64,000 bases of DNA from Microbacterium paraoxydans. Lineage in GTDB: Bacteria; Actinomycetota; Actinomycetes; Actinomycetales; Microbacteriaceae. Position 1 is the first letter of the stretch. Every line of letters begins with the position of its first letter. Both the position numbers and the translations under genes were made by a program. The DNA lies in contig NZ_JAGTUK010000004.1 in NCBI RefSeq assembly GCF_018224615.1, forward strand, positions 149,546 through 213,545, given 5' to 3'. The notes under the pieces are model-generated. The model did no database searches, was not told the DNA's origin, and was given only the letters and a program-made list of their open reading frames with translations. Shown in pieces: positions 1-8,302 of the stretch.

Positions 1-223
1 TGCGGTCGTCGAGCGGCACGGAGCCGTCGTCCTCGACCCCCGACACCGTGAGCGAGAAGTCGTCCGCCGGGCGCGCGATCACGTCCTCGTACAGCGACAC
101 CGCCTGGAACACGGTCGCGAGCGCATGGTAGCCGTCGTCGTGGCGGCCGCCGACCCCCAGGTAGACGTTGATCTTCCCCGGCGCGCGCACGTGCACGGAT
201 CCGGCGGCCGAGGCGAGGCTCAT
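1..223 (-). CDS. ispE: 4-diphosphocytidyl-2-C-methyl-D-erythritol kinase, N-terminal part (runs off the window)
   Basis: Only the first ~74 residues are present. They carry the GHMP-kinase start VRAPGKINVYLGVGG followed by DGYHALATVFQAVSLYE, which is diagnostic of IspE, the ATP-dependent kinase of the non-mevalonate isoprenoid pathway in the cytosol. The ATG at 223 lies 7 nt after the stop of the aldo/keto reductase gene on the same strand, so the two may share a transcript. IspE commonly follows rsmA in actinobacteria. Here two genes separate them. Confidence 0.9.
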   Translation of the reverse strand, partial: MSLASAAGSVHVRAPGKINVYLGVGGRHDDGYHALATVFQAVSLYEDVIARPADDFSLTVSGVEDDGSVPLDDR

Positions 224-230
224 GTCCGGG

Positions 231-1298
231 TCACAGATCCGACGAGGTGGCCCAGAGGTTCACGTCGATCCCTCCGGAGAGCTCGTCGATGCGGGCGAGC
301 TCCTCCGCGGTGAACTCGGGACCGTCGAGCGCCGCGAGGTTCTCGTCGAGCTGCTCGGGGCGGGAGGCGCCGATCAGCGCCGACGCCACGACGGGCGTGC
401 GCAGCGTCCACTGCAGCGCCAGCTGCGCGAGCGACTGCCCACGGCCCTTCGCCACGTCGTTCAGCGCCCGCAGCGTCTGCACGGCCTCGTCGCTCAGCTT
501 CCCCTTCGGGAGCGAACCGCGCTGCTGCGCACGGTCGGCCGTGCCGTCGCTCAGATACTTGTCGGTGAGCAGGCCCTGCGCGAGCGGGGTGAAGGCGATC
601 GCGCCGAGGCCCGATTCCTCCAGCGTCTGCGTGAGCCCATCCTCGATCCAGCGGTTGAGGATCGAGTAGGCGGGCTGGTGGATCACCAGCGGGGTGCCGA
701 GCTCGCGCGCCACGGCCACCGCCTCGGCGGTGCGCTCGGCGCTGTACGACGAGATGCCCACGTAGAGCGCCTTGCCCTGCCGCACGAGCGTGTCGAGCGC
801 GGCGACCGTCTCGGCGACCGGGGTGACCGGGTCGACGCGGTGGGAGTAGAAGATGTCGACGTAGTCGAGCCCCATGCGCGTGAGCGACTGCTCGGCGCTG
901 GCCAGGATGTACTTGCGGCTCGCGTAGTCGCCGTAGGGCCCCGGCCACATGTCCCAGCCCGCCTTGGACGAGATGATGAGCTCGTCGCGGTACGGGCGGA
1001 AGTCCTCCGCGAAGATGCGGCCGAAGTTCTTCTCGGCGGAGCCGTAGGGCGGACCGTAGTTGTTCGCCAGGTCGAAATGCGTGATGCCCCCGTCGAACGC
1101 GTGGCGCAGCAGCGCGCGCTGGTTGTCGAGCGGGATGTTGTCGCCGAAGTTCCACCACAGGCCCAGCGAGATCGGCGGCAGGTACAGCCCGGACGACCCC
1201 ACCTGGCGGTAGTCGAACCGTCCGTAGCGGCCCTCGTCGGCGGCATACGGGCGGTGGAGCTCGGGAACATCGGGACGGAAGCGGGGGGAGTCGGTCAC
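231..1298 (-). CDS. Aldo/keto reductase, YghZ/Mgr (AKR14) type
   Basis: This is a 355-residue NADPH-dependent TIM-barrel reductase. The catalytic tetrad is visible as D76, Y81, K112 (SSKAGW) and H153 (YSHR). The extended N-terminus and the GLWWNFGDN, GPPYGSAE and QPAYSILNRW segments match the L-glyceraldehyde-3-phosphate/methylglyoxal reductase branch, so detoxification of small aldehydes is the likely role. The real substrate cannot be read from sequence. The start is a GTG with no Shine-Dalgarno site but with a TAATCT box 6 nt upstream, suggesting a leaderless mRNA. The gene stops 7 nt before ispE. Confidence 0.88.
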   Translation of the reverse strand: MTDSPRFRPDVPELHRPYAADEGRYGRFDYRQVGSSGLYLPPISLGLWWNFGDNIPLDNQRALLRHAFDGGITHFDLANNYGPPYGSAEKNFGRIFAEDFRPYRDELIISSKAGWDMWPGPYGDYASRKYILASAEQSLTRMGLDYVDIFYSHRVDPVTPVAETVAALDTLVRQGKALYVGISSYSAERTAEAVAVARELGTPLVIHQPAYSILNRWIEDGLTQTLEESGLGAIAFTPLAQGLLTDKYLSDGTADRAQQRGSLPKGKLSDEAVQTLRALNDVAKGRGQSLAQLALQWTLRTPVVASALIGASRPEQLDENLAALDGPEFTAEELARIDELSGGIDVNLWATSSDL

Positions 1299-1304
1299 GG
1301 TGCC

Positions 1305-1310
1305 AGATTA
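1305..1310 (-). promoter_or_regulatory. -10 box of a probable leaderless promoter (aldo/keto reductase)
   Basis: TAATCT on the minus strand, 6 nt before the GTG at 1298. No convincing -35 hexamer is visible. Confidence 0.5.
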
Positions 1311-1352
1311 CCGGGCGGTGCGACGCCACGGGCATCTCCGGGTTTCGTCGCC

Positions 1353-1505
1353 TACACTCATGCCGCTCGGACGCCGCGGGGCAGTGACAACTGGCCGTCC
1401 GAGCGCTCCCGCAGTTCACCAGGGCCTCGGCCCGACGGTGTCGCGGTGTGGCGCGCGGCGATCCGCTGTGCCTGCACCGCGCGCCGCACTCTCCGAAGGA
1501 ACATC
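1353..1505 (+). promoter_or_regulatory. Possible promoter and structured leader of the carbonic anhydrase gene
   Basis: TACACT at 1353–1358 resembles a -10 box and would give a leader of about 140 nt. Within it, GCTCGGACG (1365–1373) pairs exactly with CGTCCGAGC (1396–1404), a 9-bp stem with a 22-nt loop. GAAGGA at 1495–1500 is the ribosome binding site for the ATG at 1506. I recognise no known riboswitch class. Confidence 0.25.
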
Positions 1506-2336
1506 ATGAAGATCCGCCCCGCTCTCGCCCTGTCCGCCGCCGCCCTCGCGGTCGGTGCCCTCGCCGGGTGTGCCCCGGCCGCCACGAAACCGGCCGCGTC
1601 CGCGTCGTCCGCCTCCCCCTCCCCCGGCTCCTCCGCCCACGCCGACTGGTCGTACCGCGGTGCCAACGGCCCGGAGCACTGGGGGGCGTTCGGCGCCGCG
1701 TGCGAGAACGTCGACAGCTCCCACGAGTCGCCCATCGCGATCGACACGTCGAGCGTGCAGACCGGCACCGCCGACCAGAGGGTCGTGACGCACTACACCG
1801 CCGCGGCGTTCGACATCGAGAACAACGGCCACACGATCGAGGCGATCCCCGAGGACACGGCGGCCAACTCGGTCGAGGTCGACGGGAAGAGGTACGACCT
1901 GCAGCAGTTCCACCTGCACGCGAGCAGCGAGCACACGATCGACGGGCGCACCGCTCCCGCCGAGCTGCACCTGGTGCACAAGGCCGACGACGGCTCGATG
2001 CTCGTCCTCGGTGTGATGCTGCAGGCCGGACCGGAGAACACGGCCCTCGACGAGTTCTTCTCCTCGATCACGACGACGGTGAGCGAGAAGGGCACGCCGC
2101 TGCGCCACGAGATCGACCCGACCGCACTGATCCCGGCGGACGGCCTGAGCGTGCAGTACGACGGCTCGCTCACCACGCCGCCGTGCACGGAGGGCGTGCG
2201 ATGGAACGTCTACCTCAACCCGGTGACCGTGTCGTCGGAGGAGCTCGCCGCGTTCACCGACGTGTATCCGGACAACCACCGACCGGTGCAGCCGCTGCAC
2301 GACCGCGTGCTGACCGAGATCCCCTCCGGCGCCTGA
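1506..2336 (+). CDS. Alpha-class carbonic anhydrase, lipoprotein
   Basis: The 276-residue protein has a lipoprotein signal peptide (lipobox LAGC, Cys22), a Ser/Ala/Pro linker to about residue 45, and then an alpha-carbonic anhydrase domain. The three zinc ligands are H136 and H138 (FHLH) and H155 (AELHLVH). TTPPC near residues 223–227 carries the gatekeeper threonine, and C66 and C227 can form the conserved disulfide. It should hydrate CO2 on the outer face of the membrane. The reading frame is open far upstream, but that stretch is antisense to the reductase gene. The lipoprotein signal and the GAAGGA site fix the start at 1506. Confidence 0.93.
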   Translation: MKIRPALALSAAALAVGALAGCAPAATKPAASASSASPSPGSSAHADWSYRGANGPEHWGAFGAACENVDSSHESPIAIDTSSVQTGTADQRVVTHYTAAAFDIENNGHTIEAIPEDTAANSVEVDGKRYDLQQFHLHASSEHTIDGRTAPAELHLVHKADDGSMLVLGVMLQAGPENTALDEFFSSITTTVSEKGTPLRHEIDPTALIPADGLSVQYDGSLTTPPCTEGVRWNVYLNPVTVSSEELAAFTDVYPDNHRPVQPLHDRVLTEIPSGA

Positions 2337-2366
2337 GCCCCGCGCGGGCCGTCTGACGGAGCACCG

Positions 2367-2396
2367 CCGGGTTCCCGCGCCGCAGCGGGAGCCCGG
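2367..2396. terminator. Hairpin between convergent carbonic anhydrase and rsmA genes
   Basis: CCGGGTTCCCGC (2367–2378) pairs with GCGGGAGCCCGG (2385–2396) with one G-U pair and a 6-nt loop. It sits between two convergent stops (2336 and 2418) and could serve both strands. There is no long T tract. Confidence 0.45.
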
Positions 2397-2417
2397 TGGC
2401 GGGGTGACGCTCGGGCC

Positions 2418-3266
2418 TCAGGCGACGGGCGCGTGCTGCGCGATGCGCTGGTAGTCGTCGACCGTGAGGTCTTCGCCCCTGGCCGTCGGAGCGACCCCGG
2501 CGGCGACCAGCGCCTCCGTCGCGGCCGCCGAGCTGCCGAACACGCCGGACAGCGCCTGGCGCAGCATCTTCCGGCGCTGGTTGAACGCGGCGTCGACGAT
2601 CGTGAACGTGCGGCGCCGCTCCTCCGCGGACCCCCGCTCTCCCTGGGCGCGGTCGAAAGCGACCAGGAGGCTGTCCACGTTCGGCACCGGCCAGAACACC
2701 TGGCGGGACACGGTGCCGGTGAGCCGCCAGTCGCCGTACCAGGCGGCCTTCACGCTCGGGGAGCCGTAGATCTTCGACCCGGGCTTCGCCGCCAGCCGCT
2801 CGGCCACCTCGGCCTGCACCATCACGACACCGCGCTGCAGGTACGGGAACGTCTCCAGGAAGTGCAGCAGCACGGGAACCGACACGTTGTACGGCAGGTT
2901 CGCCACCAGCACGCCCGGCTCGCCGGGAAGCTCCGTCACCCGCAGGGCATCGGCATCGACGACCGTGAGCAGGCCGTCGGCCACCCCGTGCTCGGCCGCG
3001 GTCTGCGGAAGACGGGCGGCGAGACGGTGATCGATCTCCACGGCCGTGACCGCCGCCCCCGCCTCCAGGATCGCGAGGGTGAGCGAGCCGAGACCCGGGC
3101 CGACCTCGACCACGCGCTCCCCCGGCTGCACGCGCGCGGCCTGCACGATCTTGCGCACGGTGTTGGCGTCGACCACGAAGTTCTGCCCGAGCTTCTTGGT
3201 GGGGGTGACATCGAGCTCGGCGGCCAGACGGCGGATCTCGGCGGCTCCGAGCAGGGTGACGGTCAT
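2418..3266 (-). CDS. rsmA: 16S rRNA (adenine1518-N6/adenine1519-N6)-dimethyltransferase
   Basis: This 282-residue enzyme is the KsgA/RsmA dimethylase of 16S rRNA helix 45. The motifs appear in order: KKLGQNF (residues 24–30), the SAM-binding VVEVGPGLGSLT (52–63), the acidic AVEID, NLPY (123–126) and the C-terminal NQRRKMLRQAL. The length is normal for the family. The ATG at 3266 fits the family start. The frame stays open upstream only across the antisense of the MFS gene. The normal actinobacterial neighbours tatD and ispE are both nearby but separated by inserted genes. Confidence 0.96.
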   Translation of the reverse strand: MTVTLLGAAEIRRLAAELDVTPTKKLGQNFVVDANTVRKIVQAARVQPGERVVEVGPGLGSLTLAILEAGAAVTAVEIDHRLAARLPQTAAEHGVADGLLTVVDADALRVTELPGEPGVLVANLPYNVSVPVLLHFLETFPYLQRGVVMVQAEVAERLAAKPGSKIYGSPSVKAAWYGDWRLTGTVSRQVFWPVPNVDSLLVAFDRAQGERGSAEERRRTFTIVDAAFNQRRKMLRQALSGVFGSSAAATEALVAAGVAPTARGEDLTVDDYQRIAQHAPVA

Positions 3267-3308
3267 GCGTCCATTCTCGCCGAAACCCCGAGCGTCGCCG
3301 GCACTCGC

Positions 3309-3314
3309 TATCCT
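3309..3314 (+). promoter_or_regulatory. -10 box of a probable leaderless promoter (MFS gene)
   Basis: TATCCT, 6 nt before the ATG at 3321, inside the 54-bp divergent gap to rsmA. Confidence 0.5.
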
Positions 3315-3320
3315 GCGGTG

Positions 3321-4604
3321 ATGCCCTCCCTCGGTGAACTGATCGCTCCGCGGCGCATGGGCAGGGACTTCCGGTGGCTGCTCGCGTCGTCGTGGACGAG
3401 CAACATCGGCGACGGTGTGGCGCTGGCCGCCGCTCCCCTGCTCATCGCGTCGCTGACCTCGTCGCCGATCCTGGTCGCCTCCGGCGCGATCCTCCAGTTC
3501 CTCCCGTGGCTGCTGTTCGGGCTGCACGCGGGAGCCATCGCCGACCGCTTCGACCGGCGGCGCCTCGTCATGATCGCGAATGCCACGAGGGCGGTCGTGC
3601 TCGCCGCCCTGTGCGTGTTCCTCGTCACCGGGGTCGCGAACATCGCGGTCGTGCTCGCCGTGGCGTTCCTCTACGGCACGGCCGAGGTGTTCGTCGACAC
3701 CACCAGCAGCACCCTGCTGCCGATGATCGTGAAGCCGGACGACCTCGGCGTCGGCAACGCCCGGCTGCAGGCCGGATACCTCGTGGCCAACCAGTTCGCG
3801 GGGCCACCGCTCGGGGCGTTCCTGTTCGCCGCGGGTCACGCGTGGCCGTTCCTGCTCGAGGTGCTGTGCGTCACGCTGGCGGTCGTGCTCATCTCGCGCA
3901 TGGCCCGCACCCCCGTGCCGCCCCGGGCCGACACCGCCGCGCACCCGCCCGTGCACACCGACATCGCCGAGGGACTGCGCTGGCTGTGGCGCAACCCGCC
4001 CGTGCGCATGCTCGTGCTCATCATCCTCGTGTTCAACGTCACGTGGGCGGCGCCGTGGGGGGTGCTGGTGCTCTACGCCACCGAGCACCTGCGCATGGGC
4101 GCGGTCGGCTACGGCGCCCTGACCACGGCCTCCGCGGCGGGCGGCATCCTGGCGACGTTCAGCTTCGGATGGCTCGAGCGGCACGTGTCGTTCGCGACGC
4201 TCATGCGCATCGTGCTGTCGCTGGAGGTGCTCATGCACCTGGCGTTCGCGCTCACCACGGCCGGATGGGTGGCGCTGATCATCATGTTCTTCTTCGGCGC
4301 CTACGCGTTCGTGTGGGGGACGATCTCCACCACGGTGCGCCAGCGCCTCGTGCCGGCCGAGCTGCAGGGGCGCGTCGCCTCGGTCAACATGGTCGGGGTG
4401 TTCGGCGGCATGATCGTCGGCCAGGCCCTCGGCGGCGTGATCGCCCAGGTGTGGGGCCTCACCGCGCCCTGGTGGTTCGCGTTCGGCGGGGCGGCGCTCA
4501 CGCTGCTGCTGGTGTGGCGGCCGATCTCGCAGATCGTCAGCGCGAAGCCCGTCGCCCAGACCGGACCGGACGACGTCGACGCTCAGTCGGTGAAGGAACC
4601 GTAG
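3321..4604 (+). CDS. MFS transporter (MFS_3 / EntS-like exporter)
   Basis: The 427-residue protein has about 12 hydrophobic segments. The loop between helices 2 and 3 reads HAGAIADRFDRRRLV, the MFS signature in its GxxxDRxxRR form. The N-terminal FRWLLASSWTSNIGDGVAL is typical of the enterobactin/macrolide exporter-like group, so drug or metabolite efflux is plausible and the substrate is unknown. It stands on the opposite strand to its neighbours. Its 3' end overlaps the 3' end of tatD by 22 bp. Confidence 0.85.
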   Translation: MPSLGELIAPRRMGRDFRWLLASSWTSNIGDGVALAAAPLLIASLTSSPILVASGAILQFLPWLLFGLHAGAIADRFDRRRLVMIANATRAVVLAALCVFLVTGVANIAVVLAVAFLYGTAEVFVDTTSSTLLPMIVKPDDLGVGNARLQAGYLVANQFAGPPLGAFLFAAGHAWPFLLEVLCVTLAVVLISRMARTPVPPRADTAAHPPVHTDIAEGLRWLWRNPPVRMLVLIILVFNVTWAAPWGVLVLYATEHLRMGAVGYGALTTASAAGGILATFSFGWLERHVSFATLMRIVLSLEVLMHLAFALTTAGWVALIIMFFFGAYAFVWGTISTTVRQRLVPAELQGRVASVNMVGVFGGMIVGQALGGVIAQVWGLTAPWWFAFGGAALTLLLVWRPISQIVSAKPVAQTGPDDVDAQSVKEP

Positions 4605-5461
4605 ACGCGGAGGGTGTTCTCGGCGAGCTGCGCGGACAGCTCGTCCACCGGGAGGTCGAGCTCGGCCGCGAGGAAGCGCACCGTGATCGGCACGAGGTAC
4701 GGGGCGTTCGGGCGTCCGCGCAGCGGCGTCGGCGTGAGGAACGGCGCGTCCGTCTCCACCAGCAGGCGGTCCAGCGGCGTGACCTTCAGGGCGTCCCGCA
4801 GGTTCTGCGCGTTCTTGAACGTGACGTTGCCCGCGAACGACAGGTGGTAGCCCGCATCGGCGCACACCCTGGCCATCGCGGCATCGCCCGAGAAGCAGTG
4901 GAACACCGTGCGCTCGGGGGCACCGACGCGGGACAGGGTCTCGAGCACCGCGTCGTGCGCGTCCCTGTCGTGGATCTGCATCGCGATGCCGTGCTTCTTC
5001 GCCAGCGCGATGTGCGCCTCGAACGACTCGAACTGCGCGCCGCGGCGCTCCGGTTCCGTGCGGAAGAAGTCGAGCCCGGTCTCGCCGATGGCCCGCGTGC
5101 GCGGGTGCGCCGCGAGCTCGTCGATCACCGCGATCGCCTCGTCCAGGCGCCCCTCCTCGGCATAGGCGGGGGCATCGTTCGGATGGATCGCCACCGCCGC
5201 GAGCACCCGCGGATCCGAGGCCGCCGCCTCGACCGCCCAGCGCGACGACTCGATGTCGCCCGACGCCTGCACGACCCCCGCGATGCCCACGGCCTCCGCC
5301 CGGTCGAGCTGCTCCGTGAGGCCGAGCGGCTCATCGCCGTCGAGGATCTCCAGGTGCGCGTGGTTGTCGTACACCGGCACGCGCAGCGGCTCGGGCGCGG
5401 CGGGATAGCGCAGATCCTTCCGCCCGTCGCCCGAGCGCTCGCGCACGTACGTGTCGGCCAT
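4583..5461 (-). CDS. tatD: TatD family metal-dependent hydrolase (3'-5' DNase)
   Basis: A 292-residue amidohydrolase-fold nuclease. Metal ligands are visible in YDNHAHLE (H34, H36), GETGLDFFR, QIHDRDAHDA, FHCFSGD and LLVETDAPFLTP. TatD enzymes trim 3' DNA ends and have been linked to oxidative damage repair and quality control. The start lies 3 nt after the metG stop, so metG–tatD is one transcript. The N-terminus is about 25 residues longer than in many TatD proteins. The 3' end overlaps the convergent MFS gene. Confidence 0.93.
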   Translation of the reverse strand: MADTYVRERSGDGRKDLRYPAAPEPLRVPVYDNHAHLEILDGDEPLGLTEQLDRAEAVGIAGVVQASGDIESSRWAVEAAASDPRVLAAVAIHPNDAPAYAEEGRLDEAIAVIDELAAHPRTRAIGETGLDFFRTEPERRGAQFESFEAHIALAKKHGIAMQIHDRDAHDAVLETLSRVGAPERTVFHCFSGDAAMARVCADAGYHLSFAGNVTFKNAQNLRDALKVTPLDRLLVETDAPFLTPTPLRGRPNAPYLVPITVRFLAAELDLPVDELSAQLAENTLRVYGSFTD

Positions 5462-5464
5462 GGG

Positions 5465-7042
5465 TCAGGCCGTGGACTCCACGCGCGGGAACAGCGGCGC
5501 GAGGCCGTTCACGCTCGTGCCCGGCTTCAGCACGCCCCACGCCCCCGCGTCACGGATGGGCTGGTCCTGCAGACGACCCAGCGTCTCGGCGGCGCCCAGC
5601 GCGATCCACAGCTTCTCCGTGGACTGCGGCATGACCGGCGACAGCAGCACGGCCAGCGCCCGAAGGCCCTCGGCGCACGTGTACAGCACCGTGCCCAGGC
5701 GCTCGCGCTTCTCCTCGTCGCGGGCCAGCGCCCACGGCTCGTTCTCGGTGATGTAACCGTTGAGCGCGTCGACGATGGTCCAGATCGCGGAGATCGCCTC
5801 GTCGAGACGGAACTGCTCCACCGCGGCGTCGGCCCTGGTCGCGGCATCCGCCACGATCTTCTGGATCGCGAGGTCCTGCTCGGTGTACTCGGCCGCGGGC
5901 GGCACGACCCCCTCGAAGTACTTCTCGATCATCGCGGTCGTGCGCGAGGCGAGGTTGCCGAACCCGTTCGCGAGCTCCGCCTGGTAGCGCGCCGACAGGT
6001 CTTCCCAGGAGAACGAGCCGTCCTGGCCGAACGCGATCGCGGAGAGGAAGTAGAAGCGGTACGCGTCGGAGCCGAACACGTCGGTGATCTCGGTCGGGGC
6101 GATGCCGGTCAGCTTCGACTTCGACATCTTCTCGCCGCCCACCAGCAGCCAGCCGTGTGCGAAGACGCCCTTGGGCACGTCGAGGCCGGCCGCCATCAGC
6201 AGCGCCGGCCAGATCACGGCGTGGAAGCGCAGGATGTCCTTGCCCACCACGTGGTACGCCGGCCAGCGGCGGGCGAAGGTCTCCTCGTCGGAGCCGTAGC
6301 CGACGGCCGTGGCGTAGTTGAGCAGCGCGTCGACCCACACGTAGATCACGTGCGACTCGTCCCACGGCAGCGGGATGCCCCAGTCGAACGTCGAGCGCGA
6401 GATCGACAGGTCTTTCAGGCCCTGGCTCACGAACGACACGACCTCGTTGCGCGCCGAGTCGGGCCGCACGAAGTCGGGCTCGGTTTTGTAGAGCTCGAGC
6501 AGGCGGTCCTGGAACTCGCTCAGCTTGAAGAAGTAGTTCTTCTCCTGCAGCAGCTCCAGCGGCTTGGAGTGGATCGCACACACCTTGAGCCCCTCGAAGG
6601 GACCCGTGCCGTCGACGATCTCCGACTCCGGCTTGAACTCCTCGCAGCCCACGCAGTACAGCGCCTCGTACTCGCCCGCATAGATGTACCCGCGGTCGTA
6701 CAGACGCTGGAAGAACGTCTGCACGTTGGTCTCGTGCCGCTCCTGCGTGGTGCGGATGAAGTCGTCGTTCGCGACGTCGAGCGTCTTCAGCAGCGGGAAC
6801 CAGCTCTCGCTGACCAGCTTGTCGACCCACTCCTGCGGGGTGACGCCGTTCGCCGCCGCGGCCCGCAGCATCTTCTGGCCGTGCTCATCGGTGCCCGTGA
6901 GCATCCAGGTGTCGTCGCCCGCCTGGCGGTGCCACCGCGCGAGCGTGTCGACCGCCACCGTCGTGTACCCGTGACCGATGTGGGGCACGTCCGACGGGTA
7001 GTAGATGGGCGTGGTGATGTAGAAGGATTCGCCAGCGGGCAT
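5465..7042 (-). CDS. metG: Methionyl-tRNA synthetase
   Basis: This 525-residue class I synthetase charges tRNA-Met in the cytosol. HIGH is at residues 21–24 and KMSKS at 305–309. A single metal-binding knuckle is suggested by CVGC (130–133) with C155 and H158. The anticodon-binding helical domain fills the C-terminal third and there is no appended tRNA-binding domain, matching the short actinobacterial form. The ATG at 7042 has no Shine-Dalgarno site but has TAGAAT 7 nt upstream. Confidence 0.97.
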   Translation of the reverse strand: MPAGESFYITTPIYYPSDVPHIGHGYTTVAVDTLARWHRQAGDDTWMLTGTDEHGQKMLRAAAANGVTPQEWVDKLVSESWFPLLKTLDVANDDFIRTTQERHETNVQTFFQRLYDRGYIYAGEYEALYCVGCEEFKPESEIVDGTGPFEGLKVCAIHSKPLELLQEKNYFFKLSEFQDRLLELYKTEPDFVRPDSARNEVVSFVSQGLKDLSISRSTFDWGIPLPWDESHVIYVWVDALLNYATAVGYGSDEETFARRWPAYHVVGKDILRFHAVIWPALLMAAGLDVPKGVFAHGWLLVGGEKMSKSKLTGIAPTEITDVFGSDAYRFYFLSAIAFGQDGSFSWEDLSARYQAELANGFGNLASRTTAMIEKYFEGVVPPAAEYTEQDLAIQKIVADAATRADAAVEQFRLDEAISAIWTIVDALNGYITENEPWALARDEEKRERLGTVLYTCAEGLRALAVLLSPVMPQSTEKLWIALGAAETLGRLQDQPIRDAGAWGVLKPGTSVNGLAPLFPRVESTA

Positions 7043-7049
7043 GGGGACA

Positions 7050-7055
7050 ATTCTA
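7050..7055 (-). promoter_or_regulatory. -10 box of a probable leaderless promoter (metG)
   Basis: TAGAAT on the minus strand, 7 nt before the metG ATG. It is close to the TATAAT consensus. Confidence 0.55.
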
Positions 7056-7091
7056 GGTGCCCCCATGCCCGTGGTTACGCCCGTGCGTCGG

Positions 7092-8261
7092 TCAGAGTCC
7101 GTTGCGGCGCGCGACCTCGCCGAGCCACGCGAGCGACGGCTTCGGGAAGCGCTCGAACGTCTCGTGATCGAAGCCGATGAGCCCGAACGTCGGACGGAAA
7201 CCGCTGGCCCACTCATAGTTGTCGAGCGCGCTCCAGTGCTGGTACCCGCGCACCTCGATGCCGTCCGCGATCGCCCGGTGCAGCCCCTCCAGCGCCCCCT
7301 GCGTGTAGGCGATCCGGCGCGTGTCGTCGGACGTGGCGATGCCGTTCTCGGTCACGAGCACGGGGACGCCGCCACTGCGCTCCCACGCGCTGCGCACGCC
7401 CAGCTCGAGCGCCGGCGGGAAGAACTCCCACCCGGTCAGCGTGGTCTCCACGTCGTCCGCGACGGGCCGCGGACCCTCCGGGCCGATGAACGTGCGGGTG
7501 TACGCCTGCACGCCGACGAAGTCGTCGCCGGCGGACTGCTCCAGGTACCAGTGGTCGCGCGGATCGCCGTAGGCCGCGAGCATCTCGTCGGCGCCCGGCT
7601 CGCCCGTGGAGTGGAACGCCTGCGTGGCGATGGTCCACCCGGCCTGCACGCCCGAGACGGTGTGCAGGATCTCGGACGCCCGCCGGTGCGCCGCCAGCAG
7701 CGTGTCGGCCACCCCCAGGTCGGGGTTCGGCAGGCCGTACGCGACGAGGTTGGCCGCGTCCTCTCCCCCCGCGAGCATCGCCGCGATGTTCGGCTCGTTG
7801 ATCGTGCACACGTAGCGCACGCCGTCGAGGATCGGCAGCACCGTCTCCACGTAGCGCGAGAACAGGTCGACCGCATCGTCGGCGCGCCAGAACCCGTCCC
7901 GCTGGAACCACTGCGGCACCGTGAAGTGCATCAGGGTGACCGTGGGGTCGAGCCCGTGCTCCCGCGCCGTGTCGATCATCCGCCGGTAGTGGTCGAGCAT
8001 CGCCCGCGACACGAAGCCGCGCTCCGGCTCGATCCGCGCCCACTCCACCGAGAAGCGGTACGAGTTCAGCCCGGCCTCGGCGAGCAGGCGCATGTCCTCC
8101 GGGTAGCGGTGGAAGTGGTCGGCGGCGTCGCCGGAGGGCTCCACCATGGGCGAGTCGGGGGCATGCTCCATCGCCCACCAGTTGCTCGTGGTGTTGTTGC
8201 CCTCCACCTGGTGGGCGGCGGTCGCGGCGCCCCAGAGGAAGCCGTCGGGGAATGCGAGCAC
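7092..8261 (-). CDS. Glycoside hydrolase family 1 beta-glucosidase
   Basis: This 389-residue retaining glycosidase has the family-1 acid/base in TINEPN (E156) and the nucleophile in VTENG (E305). It opens with FPDGFLWGAATAAHQVEG, the usual GH1 start. It is shorter than most GH1 enzymes (about 440–480 residues). I chose the GTG at 8261 because GAGAGGAG lies at a good distance and the family alignment begins 3–4 residues later. It follows the ABC importer operon on the same strand after a 41-bp gap, implying hydrolysis of an imported beta-glucoside in the cytosol. Confidence 0.9.
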   Translation of the reverse strand: MLAFPDGFLWGAATAAHQVEGNNTTSNWWAMEHAPDSPMVEPSGDAADHFHRYPEDMRLLAEAGLNSYRFSVEWARIEPERGFVSRAMLDHYRRMIDTAREHGLDPTVTLMHFTVPQWFQRDGFWRADDAVDLFSRYVETVLPILDGVRYVCTINEPNIAAMLAGGEDAANLVAYGLPNPDLGVADTLLAAHRRASEILHTVSGVQAGWTIATQAFHSTGEPGADEMLAAYGDPRDHWYLEQSAGDDFVGVQAYTRTFIGPEGPRPVADDVETTLTGWEFFPPALELGVRSAWERSGGVPVLVTENGIATSDDTRRIAYTQGALEGLHRAIADGIEVRGYQHWSALDNYEWASGFRPTFGLIGFDHETFERFPKPSLAWLGEVARRNGL

Positions 8262-8302
8262 GGATGCGCTCCTCTCTCTTTCTTGCAGATCTCTCGGTGC
8301 GG

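Noticed and set aside
168..1505. Long open frame continuing upstream of the carbonic anhydrase start on the plus strand
   Set aside because: It is antisense to the aldo/keto reductase gene and encodes Arg/Val-rich sequence without domains. The lipoprotein signal peptide at 1506 is the true N-terminus.
1360..1509. A 49-codon frame whose stop overlaps the carbonic anhydrase ATG (ATGA)
   Set aside because: Arg/Pro/Ala-rich composition typical of random GC-rich frames, no ribosome site, no recognisable family. The overlap alone is not enough.
3374..7180. A 1268-codon plus-strand open frame
   Set aside because: It runs through the MFS gene in another frame and antisense to tatD and metG. Such frames are a by-product of high GC at third codon positions.
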